NCBI GenBank assembly: GCA_963797765.1
Contig: CAWCQU010000003.1
Coordinates: forward strand, 806,001 to 870,000
Direction of reading: 5' to 3'
DNA length: 64,000 nt
From: JBGPTK01 sp963797765
GTDB lineage: Bacteria > Acidobacteriota > Terriglobia > Acidiferrales > UBA7541
Shown here: in pieces, positions 50,488-58,463 of the stretch
Layout of the letters: each line of letters begins with the position of its first letter
Position numbering within the stretch: position 1 is the stretch's first letter
Made by a program: the position numbers and the translations under genes
The notes under the pieces: generated by a model
Told to the model about the DNA's origin: nothing
What the model saw: the letters and a program-made list of their open reading frames with translations, nothing else
Database searches by the model: none

Positions 50488-51357
50488 TTGGCGCATTTTG
50501 CGCATATGTCCCGCTCGCCCGCGATTCAGTGGAATATTCTCAGATCAAGCAGGATGCGAGAAAAAGAGCTGTCGATGAAGCCTTCAAATGTTGCGCGAGA
50601 GGGACAAGGAGCAAGACGATCACCGAGGAGTGGTTTGGCAACTGTCCTCTACATGAATTCTCCTGCAAGAGCTAGTGCTGCGGCATCTCTGGAACAAAGC
50701 AAAGCAGAAAGTTACTTAAGTCGAGCGTTTTTGTATCTTAAAAAATATTCCGTGCAGGGTTTAACGGTGGTTCGGACTAATACTTCTCCAAGAAACGATG
50801 TTGATGAGCAGGCAGAGAGTGTCTTGATGTCTCTGGCGCGGAGCATCGAGGCAAAAGACCCGTACATGGAAGGCCACGGAGATCGCCTGTCGCAGTTCGC
50901 GGTTGGCCTGGGCGAAAGCATGCGATTGGGGATCACGCATATTCGCTCGCTGCGCATCGCCGGGGTGCTGCACGACATTGGCAAAGTGGCTGTGCCAGAT
51001 GAGGTTCTGCTAAAGCCGGGCCCATTGACGGCGGCTGAGCGAGCCATCGTGGAGCAACATCCACTGATCGGTGAACAGATTTGTGCGCCGCTGAAATCGT
51101 TCGGCGCAGTACTTCCCATCATCCGGCACCACCACGAACGGTTCGACGGGACCGGTTACCCCGATCGCCTGGCGGCTGAAGCTATTCCGCTATCCGCCCG
51201 GATCATTCAGGTTGTGGATGTTTATGATGCTTTGACTACCGATCGCCCTTACCGGCAGGCCATGCCGAAACGCGATGCTTTCAAACTAATGCGGCTGGAA
51301 GCTGCGCGCGGCTGGCTGGATACAAATCTTCTTGGCAAATTTGAGCGCATCGTCTGA
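50488..51357 (+). CDS. HD-GYP domain protein (c-di-GMP phosphodiesterase-like)
   Basis: The HD-GYP domain occupies the C-terminal 180 residues. KDPYMEGHGDRLSQFAVGLG leads into the HD pair LHDIGKVAVPDEVLLKPGPLT, then EQHPLIGEQI, RHHHERFDGTGYPDRL carrying the GYP, and DVYDALTTDRPYR. These enzymes hydrolyse cyclic di-GMP, and all expected metal ligands seem present. The N-terminal part has no sensor domain and the start is uncertain. The frame opens at 50488, TTG 50635 has GAGGAG 4 bases upstream, and ATG 50653 is also possible. It stands alone. Confidence 0.85.
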   Translation: MAHFAHMSRSPAIQWNILRSSRMREKELSMKPSNVAREGQGARRSPRSGLATVLYMNSPARASAAASLEQSKAESYLSRAFLYLKKYSVQGLTVVRTNTSPRNDVDEQAESVLMSLARSIEAKDPYMEGHGDRLSQFAVGLGESMRLGITHIRSLRIAGVLHDIGKVAVPDEVLLKPGPLTAAERAIVEQHPLIGEQICAPLKSFGAVLPIIRHHHERFDGTGYPDRLAAEAIPLSARIIQVVDVYDALTTDRPYRQAMPKRDAFKLMRLEAARGWLDTNLLGKFERIV

Positions 51358-51704
51358 AACTTCCCCGCAGAGAAGAATTTAGCCTTGCACTGTGATTATG
51401 GTGAGAGTTAGGGCACAGAAAGAGGGCGCGGCTGAAGCCGGCCCCTACATGGAACCCCAACCCAAACCGAACCAACGCAATCCAACGCAGCGAGAATCAA
51501 ACTAAACCAACGCAGCGCGAACCAGACCAGACTAATCCAATCCAAGCCACATCGAACCGTTGTGGCGCGGCGTGTTGCGGCATGGGTTGACGCTTGCCTT
51601 GATGACGATTAAACTTCACTGGTAGAGGTTTGTGGAGCAGTCCGGCATCGAACCGCTCGGCGACGGCATCTTACATTAGCAGCGCGAGGAGCCTTCTCCT
51701 GCAA
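51358..51704. other. Intergenic region with a C/A-rich simple repeat
   Basis: Contains the inverted GGCTGAAGCCGGCCCCTACA element (51427-51451), then about 110 bases almost free of T and poor in G built from variants of AACCAACGCA and AATCCAA. No CIRCE element (TTAGCACTC-N9-GAGTGCTAA) was found before hrcA. Confidence 0.55.
51451..51560 (+). repeat. Degenerate C/A-rich short-period repeat
   Basis: Irregular repeats of CCAA, AACCAACGCA and AATCCAAT units. The strand composition is strikingly skewed compared with all flanking DNA. Confidence 0.6.
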
Positions 51705-52737
51705 GTGAAGCGGAATCAACAAATTCTGGCGGATATTGTGCGCACCTATATCGAGACAGGTGAGCCTGTATCTTCGCGCGCCATTTCGAAGCTACACGGG
51801 GAATCGCTGAGTCCTGCGACGATTCGCAATGTGATGGCGGACCTCGAGGATGAGGGGTATCTGTTCCAGCCGCATACGTCCGCCGGGCGGGTTCCCACGG
51901 CAACCGCTTATCGATTTTTTGTGGACCAGGTAGCGGTTCCAGGGAATTGCCAGCGTCGAGGACCGGGAGTGGATTCGCCGCGAACTTGCGGCAGCGGAAA
52001 CTCCGGAAGCGCTGATGGAGCGGGCGAGTAAAGTGTTGGCGACGGTTTCGCGCGGATTGGGAATCATCGTCTCGCCGCCACTGGCGCGAACGGCAGTGGA
52101 ACATTTGCGGTTTATTCTGCTTCCGGATACTCGTGTGCTGGTAATCCTGGTGGGAACCGGCGGGCTTACGCGCGACAAGATCGTTCGCCCTGAGCGCGCG
52201 TTTGCGCAGGTGGACCTCGATACGATCGCAGAGTATCTGAATTCCCACTATGGCGGCTGGACGTTGGAAGCGATTCGAGCCGACCTGAAAGCGCTGCTGG
52301 CCAAGGATCGCGAGCGGTATGAGAAAATGGCTTCCGGCGCACTGCAACTGTGTGATTCGCGACTGCTGGGCGAGGATAGCGAACGCCAGGTGTATGTGGA
52401 AGGAGCCGCGCAGATCGCGGCCGCACCGGAATTTGCGGACCAGCATCAAATTGGGGAACTGCTCTATGCAATCGAAGAGCGCGGGCGGTTGGTCGCACTG
52501 TTGAACGGATGCATCGAGGCGCCTGAGCCGGTGCACGTGGAATTCGGAATCAAGGAAATTTCAACGGCTGGCCAGCACCTGGCGCTGGTGAGTGCGCCGT
52601 ACACGCTGGACGATCGGGCACAGGGCACCATGGGAATTCTGGCGCCGATGCGCATGCATTACGAGCGAGTGATTACCGCGGTGGCCTTTATGGCCGAACT
52701 GCTGGGTGAAAGCTTGCGAGGTGAAAACAAGCCGTGA
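51705..52737 (+). CDS. hrcA: Heat-inducible transcription repressor HrcA (frameshifted)
   Basis: The repressor that binds CIRCE operators of chaperone genes. The N-terminal winged helix is in one frame (KRNQQILADIVRTYIETGEP through SPATIRNVMADLEDEGYL and TSAGRVPTATAYRFFVDQ). The rest is in the next frame (SVEDREWIRRELAAAETPEA through VSPPLARTAVEHLRFILL and YERVITAVAFMAELLGESL). One extra base near 51933-51945 breaks the frame. GTG 51705 is a plausible start, and GAGGAG is rather far upstream. It overlaps grpE by 4 bases. The defect is probably sequence error, since the whole chaperone unit is otherwise intact in order. Confidence 0.88.
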
Positions 52738-53352
52738 AATGGCCTAATCGGGACTCGAGCAAGATTGATGTGAATGTGGATGTGGATCGGGCTGCCGCTC
52801 CGGCGCCTGCGCCGGCGGATCCTGCCGATGAACAGGGAGCCAGTTCGAAGGAGCGGGCATTGGCCGAGCAACTGGCCAAGCTGCAGTCCGAGAAGCTGGA
52901 GATGCAGGATACGTCTGGTCCGGCGGCAAGCGGATTTTGACAATTACCGCAAACGCATCGAGCGCGACCGGCAGCAAGAAAATCGCCGGGCAGTGAACGC
53001 GCTGGTGGAGGAATTGCTGCCAGTGCTGGACGCATTCGACCGGGCCATCGCGGCGCACGACGATCCGGCATACGCCGAATATTCCAAGGGATTGGAGCTG
53101 ATTCGCAAGCGGTTCTGGGATGTGCTGGCCAAGCAAGGATTGGAGCTGATCGAATCGGTGGGGAAGGAATTTGATCCACACGTGCATCACGCGATCGAAA
53201 AAGTGGAAACAAAGAAACACCCCGACGGGACGGTCCTGGAAGAATTGCAGGCCGGCTACAAAATACATGACCGGGTGATCCGGCCGGCCATGGTGCGCGT
53301 GGCGAGCAATCCAAGCCATCTGGCGATTGCCGAGAGAGAACGGGAGAATTAA
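52734..53352 (+). CDS. grpE: Nucleotide exchange factor GrpE (frameshifted)
   Basis: Co-chaperone that releases ADP from DnaK. The N-terminal acidic/Ala-Pro-rich and coiled part (KERALAEQLAKLQSEKLEMQ) is in the first frame. The conserved part LVRRQADFDNYRKRIERD, LLPVLDAFDRAIAAHDD and GKEFDPHVHHAI, then VRVASNP is one base on. An extra T in GATACGTCTGG (near 52912) accounts for it: removing it gives DTLVRRQADF, the family sequence. GTG start overlaps the hrcA stop. dnaJ follows after 9 bases, and no dnaK lies between. Confidence 0.9.
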
Positions 53353-53361
53353 ACCAGCCCT

Positions 53362-54504
53362 ATGAGCCCGACAAGCAAGAGAGATTATTACGAAGTTCTA
53401 GGTGTGGAACGCGAAGTTACGGCGGAGCAGGTGAAGAGCGCCTATCGCAAAGCCGCGCTCAAGTGGCACCCCGATCGCAACCCCGAAAAGAAGAGCGAAG
53501 CGGAAGAGCGTTTTCGCGAAGCTTCCGAAGCTTATACGGTGTTGAGCGATTCGCAGAAACGCGCGGTTTACGACCGTTATGGCCATGCGGGACTTTCGGG
53601 CGCGAATTTTGACGCGGGCTTTAACCGCTCGATCTTCGATGAATTCCAGGATATTTTCGGAGATTTTTTTGGATTCGAGGAAGTGTTTGGCGGAGGCGGC
53701 GGGCGTGGACGCCGGGGGGCGCGCGCGCAACGTGGAAACGATTTGCGATACGACATGTCGCTGACATTCGAGGAAGCGGCCACGGGCGTTTCCACGAAAA
53801 TTCGCGTGCCGCGCCTGGAAGTTTGCGAAATCTGCAAGGGCACCGGAGCGAAACCGGGAACCGGAATGTCGGTGTGCCAGCAGTGCGGCGGGCGCGGGCA
53901 ATTGCATTACCAGCAAGGATTTTTCGCGATCTCGCGCACTTGCGCCGCCTGCCGCGGCACGGGGCAGGTGATTCGCGATGTCTGCCAGAATTGCCGCGGG
54001 CAAGGACAGGTCGAGCGCGAACACACCATCGAATTGCGGATTCCAGCTGGAGTAGACACTGGAACGCGGCTGCGGATTGCAGGGGAAGGCGAGCCCGGAG
54101 TGAACAGCGGGCCGCCGGGAGATTTGTACGTTGTGCTCGAAGTGAAGGATCACGCCATCTTCGAGCGGCGCAATGCTGATTTGTTCTGCACGATCCCCAT
54201 TACCGTGGCGCAGGCGGCGCTCGGCGATAAGATCGCGGTGCCGACCCTTAACGGCGAGGAACAACTCACGCTTCCCGAAGGTACGCAGAGCGGCCAAATT
54301 TTCCGGCTGAAAGGCAAAGGCTTGCCGAATCCGCATGGGGGCAAGGGCGATCTTTACGTGAACGTGCAGGTGATTACGCCTTCGAAATTGACGCGCGAGC
54401 AGAGACGGTTGTTTGAGCAGCTCCGGGAAATATTGAAGGTGGATAACAAGCCTGCCGCGCGGACTTCGAGCTTTCTGGATAAGGTGAAGGATATTTTTGG
54501 GTAG
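53362..54504 (+). CDS. dnaJ: Chaperone DnaJ
   Basis: Hsp40 co-chaperone of DnaK. The J domain (RDYYEVLGVEREVTAEQVKS) carries HPD in KWHPDRNPEKK. A Gly/Phe-rich linker (FGGGGGRGRRG) follows. The zinc domain has four CxxCxGxG units: CEICKGTG, CQQCGGRG, CAACRGTG and CQNCRGQG. The C-terminal substrate domains include GEEQLTLPEGTQSGQIFRLKGKG-like sequence. Length 380. Third gene of the hrcA-grpE-dnaJ unit, followed by rsmE, a frequent arrangement. dnaK is absent from the cluster. Confidence 0.97.
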   Translation: MSPTSKRDYYEVLGVEREVTAEQVKSAYRKAALKWHPDRNPEKKSEAEERFREASEAYTVLSDSQKRAVYDRYGHAGLSGANFDAGFNRSIFDEFQDIFGDFFGFEEVFGGGGGRGRRGARAQRGNDLRYDMSLTFEEAATGVSTKIRVPRLEVCEICKGTGAKPGTGMSVCQQCGGRGQLHYQQGFFAISRTCAACRGTGQVIRDVCQNCRGQGQVEREHTIELRIPAGVDTGTRLRIAGEGEPGVNSGPPGDLYVVLEVKDHAIFERRNADLFCTIPITVAQAALGDKIAVPTLNGEEQLTLPEGTQSGQIFRLKGKGLPNPHGGKGDLYVNVQVITPSKLTREQRRLFEQLREILKVDNKPAARTSSFLDKVKDIFG

Positions 54505-54597
54505 TGTGGCCGGTTGTGAAATCCTTGTAGATTCCTGACGCTCCCCAAAGATTAAGACGATAAAGCTGCCGCCTGAAGTGCGGCGCTCCACGATCCA

Positions 54598-55323
54598 TTG
54601 CGACGAAGATTTTTTGTTGATCAATTTAACGGAGTTGAAGCGATGCTGCGCGGCGAGACGGCGGAGCATCTGGGGCGAGTGCTGCGCGCGGAGCCTGGTC
54701 AGCTTTATGAATTGAGCGACGGGCAGGCGGTTTGGCTTGGGCGGGTTGATGAGGTTCGCCGCGATTTGATCCGATTTTCCCTGGTCGAGCCGATTGCCGC
54801 TTCGGAGCAGGCGCTGCGGATCCGATTGTTGCTCTCGATCATCAAGTTCGATCATTTTGAGTGGTGCATTGAGAAGGCCACGGAATTGGGAGTTTCCGAA
54901 ATTGTGCCGCTGGCATCGGCGCGTAGCGAGAAAGCGTTGATCGCGGCGGCGGAGAAACGCTCGCGGCGCTGGGAAAAGATATTGCTGGCATCGGCGCAGC
55001 AGTCGCGGCGATTGCGGCCGCCGGTACTGGGCGCGGTTACCAAAGCAAATGCGGCTTTTGCCGCGGCTTCAAATTCGCTTCATAAGATTCTTCTCAGCGA
55101 AAATCCGGAGGCGCCTCCGATCCGGGCGCTTTTCAAAGACGCCGGCGGAGGCACTGACTCGGTGACGCTGGCAATCGGGCCGGAGGGCGGATGGACGGAC
55201 CAAGAAACTCAGGGCGCGAGCCAGACGGGTTTTCTGGAGGCTTCGCTGGGCAAAAACATTCTGCGAACGGAAACAGCGGTAATCGCTGCGCTGGCGATTA
55301 TCAACTACGCGCTTGGAGAATGA
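54598..55323 (+). CDS. rsmE: 16S rRNA (uracil-1498-N3)-methyltransferase
   Basis: SPOUT-class methyltransferase of 241 residues. The N-terminal PUA-like part is RRRFFVDQFNGVEAMLRGET. The knot-forming C-terminal part has LLSIIKFDHFEWCIEKATELG, VPLASARSEKAL, LAIGPEGGWTDQE and SLGKNILRTETAVIAALAIIN, all diagnostic of RsmE. TTG start at 54598 without a strong ribosome-binding site. It is downstream of dnaJ in the common dnaJ-rsmE order. Confidence 0.95.
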   Translation: MRRRFFVDQFNGVEAMLRGETAEHLGRVLRAEPGQLYELSDGQAVWLGRVDEVRRDLIRFSLVEPIAASEQALRIRLLLSIIKFDHFEWCIEKATELGVSEIVPLASARSEKALIAAAEKRSRRWEKILLASAQQSRRLRPPVLGAVTKANAAFAAASNSLHKILLSENPEAPPIRALFKDAGGGTDSVTLAIGPEGGWTDQETQGASQTGFLEASLGKNILRTETAVIAALAIINYALGE

Positions 55324-55393
55324 ACGGCGCTGGAATACCATAGCGCCGCAACCATGGCGGGCAGTTAAGTGCGGAGGCTGGGACATTGAGGGT

Positions 55394-56287
55394 ATGAGCC
55401 GGCGAACTTCAAAATCCGCAAATTGCTTGAACTTGTCTTCTCTAATTTTACTTTCAGGATTCTTGCTCGCGTCTGCTTCTCTCTCCGCGCAGGATCGACC
55501 GCTGCAAACTCCCGATGCGGAAATTGTGGCGCCGGGAACGGTGCGTGCTTCCACCGGTTTCGATTTCTTGCAGGATCAGAAGATTCCATTTTCCGGCTTG
55601 CAGGGAGATCTGACGTCCGTGGGCGTGATGGACTTGCGTCTGGGCGTAGGCAAAATTGTGGAAGTGCAGCTGCAGGGAGCGGCGAAGAATTTTCTTTCCA
55701 TCAAGGAACAGGGAGCGAGCTTTACTCCGCTGAACCTGCCGTCCGCGAATTCGACGAGCGACACGGGTGATTTTTCGCTGTGGACGAAAGTTCGGATCAT
55801 CGGAGAAGGGAAGCGCCGTCCGGCGGTTGCGTTTCGCTTCGGCTTCGAATTGCCGAATTCGAACCAGGCGCGCGGCATCGGAACGAACACCACCAACGTG
55901 TTCGCGATGGTGATTCTGGAAAAACATATCGGCAAATTGAAATTATTTGGCGATGTGGGCATCGGCATCCTGCAGGCACCGCTGGTTACATTCAGCCAGA
56001 ATGACGAGACGCTCTACGGCCTGGCTGTTTCCTATCCGATTTTTCCGCGGGTAGACTTGGTGGCGGAAGTTTCGGGACGCCAATCCACGCGAAAGATCAG
56101 CACCGCCCTGGTGGGGACGGAAAGCCAGGGACAGGCGCGGTTGGGAGTGCAAATTCTGGCTGGAGGCTTCCACTGGGATGTGGCAGGAATCGCCGGGCTA
56201 TATCATTCGGATGCCCGTTCGGGATTCACATTTGGCGTGAGCCGCGATATTTCGCTCTTCAAGATACCTACCGGTAGCGGCAAATAG
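55394..56287 (+). CDS. Exported outer-membrane-type protein, unknown function
   Basis: A 297-residue exported protein. The signal peptide SSLILLSGFLLASASLSAQ is followed by alternating amphipathic strands (VRASTGFDFLQDQKIPFSG, VGVMDLRLGVGKIVEVQLQG, LWTKVRIIGEGKRRPAVAF, KLKLFGDVGIGILQAP, VDLVAEVSGRQS, ARLGVQILAGGFHWDVAG). It ends in a strand-like GFTFGVSRDISLF. This is the pattern of an outer-membrane beta-barrel, and similar proteins are common in Acidobacteriota. ATG 55394 is preferred, because the longer frame overlaps rsmE. Function not established. Confidence 0.72.
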   Translation: MSRRTSKSANCLNLSSLILLSGFLLASASLSAQDRPLQTPDAEIVAPGTVRASTGFDFLQDQKIPFSGLQGDLTSVGVMDLRLGVGKIVEVQLQGAAKNFLSIKEQGASFTPLNLPSANSTSDTGDFSLWTKVRIIGEGKRRPAVAFRFGFELPNSNQARGIGTNTTNVFAMVILEKHIGKLKLFGDVGIGILQAPLVTFSQNDETLYGLAVSYPIFPRVDLVAEVSGRQSTRKISTALVGTESQGQARLGVQILAGGFHWDVAGIAGLYHSDARSGFTFGVSRDISLFKIPTGSGK

Positions 56288-56620
56288 GCAGGAACACATC
56301 GCAGCGCGAAACATCGCTTACACATCCTAAGAGGCCGATTCCTGCATCGAATCTGCTGACTGGCTACGGTAGTGCGAAGCAAAGCATTACGGCAGAGGCG
56401 CTGAGTTACACAGAAAGAGGCGTTTCGGGTATTGGGTGCTGTCCTAGTTTGATGTTGATTGGGTTTTCAGGGGGTCGGAGCTTTAGCTCCGACATCAGAG
56501 CGTAGAAGAAAAGTGGGCTTTAGCCCCTGAAGCTCCATGCGCAAGGATCGTCGCCACGCGACGGCGAGTCAAGTAAGGACACTACCGGGTATTGGCTAGG
56601 CTGGACCAGGCATGATATAA
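56288..56620. other. Intergenic region with a family B repeat
   Basis: Holds family B copy 4 (56469-56535) and a weak family E-like stretch near 56393-56424. No gene is supported. The promoter of lepB should lie between 56540 and 56620. Confidence 0.5.
56469..56535 (+). repeat. Dispersed two-hairpin repeat, family B copy 4
   Basis: Very close to copy 1: GGTCGGAGCTTTAGCTCCGA and GGGCTTTAGCCCCTGAAGCT with a spacer of the same length. Confidence 0.82.
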
Positions 56621-57226
56621 ATGAATGAAATGAGCATTCTAGACACCTCAAAGAACCCTGAATCGAGTTCCGGGGAGGGTTCCCATTCGTTGGTGCAACG
56701 GGAAATTCGCAATTGGGCTCGTGACCTGGCGATCGCGTTGGGTCTTGCCATGGTCATTATTGTTTTTCTTTACCAGCCGGTGAAAGTGGAAGGAACGAGC
56801 ATGGCGCCCCTGCTGAGCGATCAGGAGCGGATTTTTATTAATAAGTTTGTGTACCGGTTTGAGCCGATTGACCGGGGAAACGTGGTGGTGTTCTGGTATC
56901 CGTTGGACCGGACGAAATCGTTTATCAAGCGCGTGGTTGGTTTGCCTGGTGAAACTTTGGAAATTGAATCGGGGCGCTTGTATATCGATGGAAAGCGCGT
57001 GGCGGAACCCTACGTGCCGGCGAGTTTTTTTGATGGATCGAGCTACGGTCCGATCCATGTGCAGGAAGACGAATATTTTGTGATGGGAGATCATCGAGAC
57101 AGTTCGAATGATTCGCGGGTGTTCGGCCCAGTACCGCGAAAATTTATTTATGGCAAAGCTGTTTTTGCTTACTGGCCCGTCGATCATTTTGGTATCATCC
57201 CCACCGTTAACGCAGCATCCCAATGA
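56621..57226 (+). CDS. lepB: Signal peptidase I
   Basis: Membrane-bound serine/lysine protease that removes Sec and Tat signal peptides. One N-terminal span (DLAIALGLAMVIIVFLYQP) is followed by catalytic Ser60 in VEGTSMAPLL and Lys103 in KSFIKRVVGLPGE. The conserved GDHRDSSNDSRVFGPV closes the active-site domain. Length 201, normal for the single-span form. carA begins about 20 bases downstream. Confidence 0.95.
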   Translation: MNEMSILDTSKNPESSSGEGSHSLVQREIRNWARDLAIALGLAMVIIVFLYQPVKVEGTSMAPLLSDQERIFINKFVYRFEPIDRGNVVVFWYPLDRTKSFIKRVVGLPGETLEIESGRLYIDGKRVAEPYVPASFFDGSSYGPIHVQEDEYFVMGDHRDSSNDSRVFGPVPRKFIYGKAVFAYWPVDHFGIIPTVNAASQ

Positions 57227-57244
57227 AATATTGCGGAGGACAAG

Positions 57245-58463
57245 CTGACGCAGCAGTTTGCAGGTCGCGCGACACTCGCGCTGGAAGACGGGCGCATATT
57301 TAACGGCCGTGCGGCGGGTGCTCGCACCCGCCATGGCGGCGAAGTCGTTTTTAATACCAGCCTCACCGGATACCAGGAAGTTTTCACCGACCCCAGTTAC
57401 GCCGGGCAATGCGTGTGCCTGACGTATCCCCACATCGGCAACGTAGGCGCCAATCATGACGATGAGGAATCGACGAAGCCATACATCGAAGGGCTGATTG
57501 TGCGCGAGTTTGCGCAACTGGCTTCGAACTGGCGTTCGTCGGAGAGCTGCGCAAGCGTATCTGGAGCGGTATGGCGTGCCTGCGATTTGGGATATTGATA
57601 CGCGCGCGCTGGTGCGGCATTTGCGGCTGGCTGGCGCGATGCGCGGGATTATTTCGACGGATGGCACTGCCGCGGAACAATTGGTTGCAGAAGCACGCGC
57701 GCTGCCCACCATGGCGGGACAAGAATTGGCCAGCCGGGTTACTTGCGCGAAATCGTATGCGTGGTCGAAAGGTTCCATCAGTTTGGCCGCTGCAGCTTCC
57801 GCCGGATCGAGTACGGCAAAGTACAGTGGATCAGCGAAACTTGGAACTCAGTCCGGCGCAAAACAAGCGGCGAGTTCCACGGATGCGTCGCATCGCTTCA
57901 AAGTGGTGGCTTATGACTTTGGAATCAAGCTGAACATATTGCGATTGCTGGCCGATCATGGCTGCGATGTCTCCGTTGTTCCTGCGCAAACTTCCGCTGA
58001 GGATGTGCTGGCTTTAAAGCCGGACGGAGTTTTTCTGTCGAATGGGCCGGGCGATCCCGAACCGATCGGTTACGCGGTTGAAAATATTCGCAAGCTCACC
58101 GGCCGCGTTCCAATTTTTGGAATTTGCCTGGGACATCAATTGTGCGGGCTGGCGCTGGGCGGGAGCACGTTCAAGCTGAAGTTTGGGCATCACGGCTCGA
58201 ACCATCCGGTAAAGAATCTGCTCACGGAAAAAGTGGAAATCACCGCGCAGAATCATGGCTTCTGCGTGGACCCGGAATCGCTGCCTTCGAGTGAAGTGGA
58301 AATCACTCACGTAAATCTGAACGACCACACAAATGAAGGGATGCGGCACCGGTCGCTGCCATTGTTCAGCGTGCAATACCACCCGGAAGCATCGCCAGGG
58401 CCGCACGATTCGCGCTATTTGTTCAATCAGTTTGTGGGAATGATGCTGGAGCACCGGGCGTAA
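57245..58463 (+). CDS. carA: Carbamoyl-phosphate synthase small chain (frameshifted)
   Basis: Glutamine amidotransferase subunit that feeds ammonia to CarB for pyrimidine and arginine synthesis. The first frame runs from ATLALEDGRIFNGRAAGA through FNTSLTGYQEVFTDPSYAGQ and TYPHIGNVGANHDD. The next frame continues AYLERYGVPAIWDIDTRAL to the class I amidotransferase: PVFGICLGHQL-like IFGICLGHQLCGLALGG with the nucleophile Cys, and YHPEASPGPHDS with the His. One extra base near 57545 causes the break. No ATG, GTG or TTG exists at the expected start. CTG 57245 has GGAGGA 4 bases upstream. carB follows immediately. Confidence 0.9.

Noticed and set aside
50400..50675. 91-codon ORF overlapping the start of the HD-GYP gene
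   Set aside because: Overlaps the HD-GYP frame, lacks a ribosome-binding site, and its sequence shows no conserved pattern.
51358..51704. CIRCE operator upstream of hrcA
   Set aside because: No TTAGCACTC-N9-GAGTGCTAA or close variant was found by reading the region.
53398..54855. 485-codon open frame on the minus strand
   Set aside because: Antisense to dnaJ and rsmE, with no motifs of its own.
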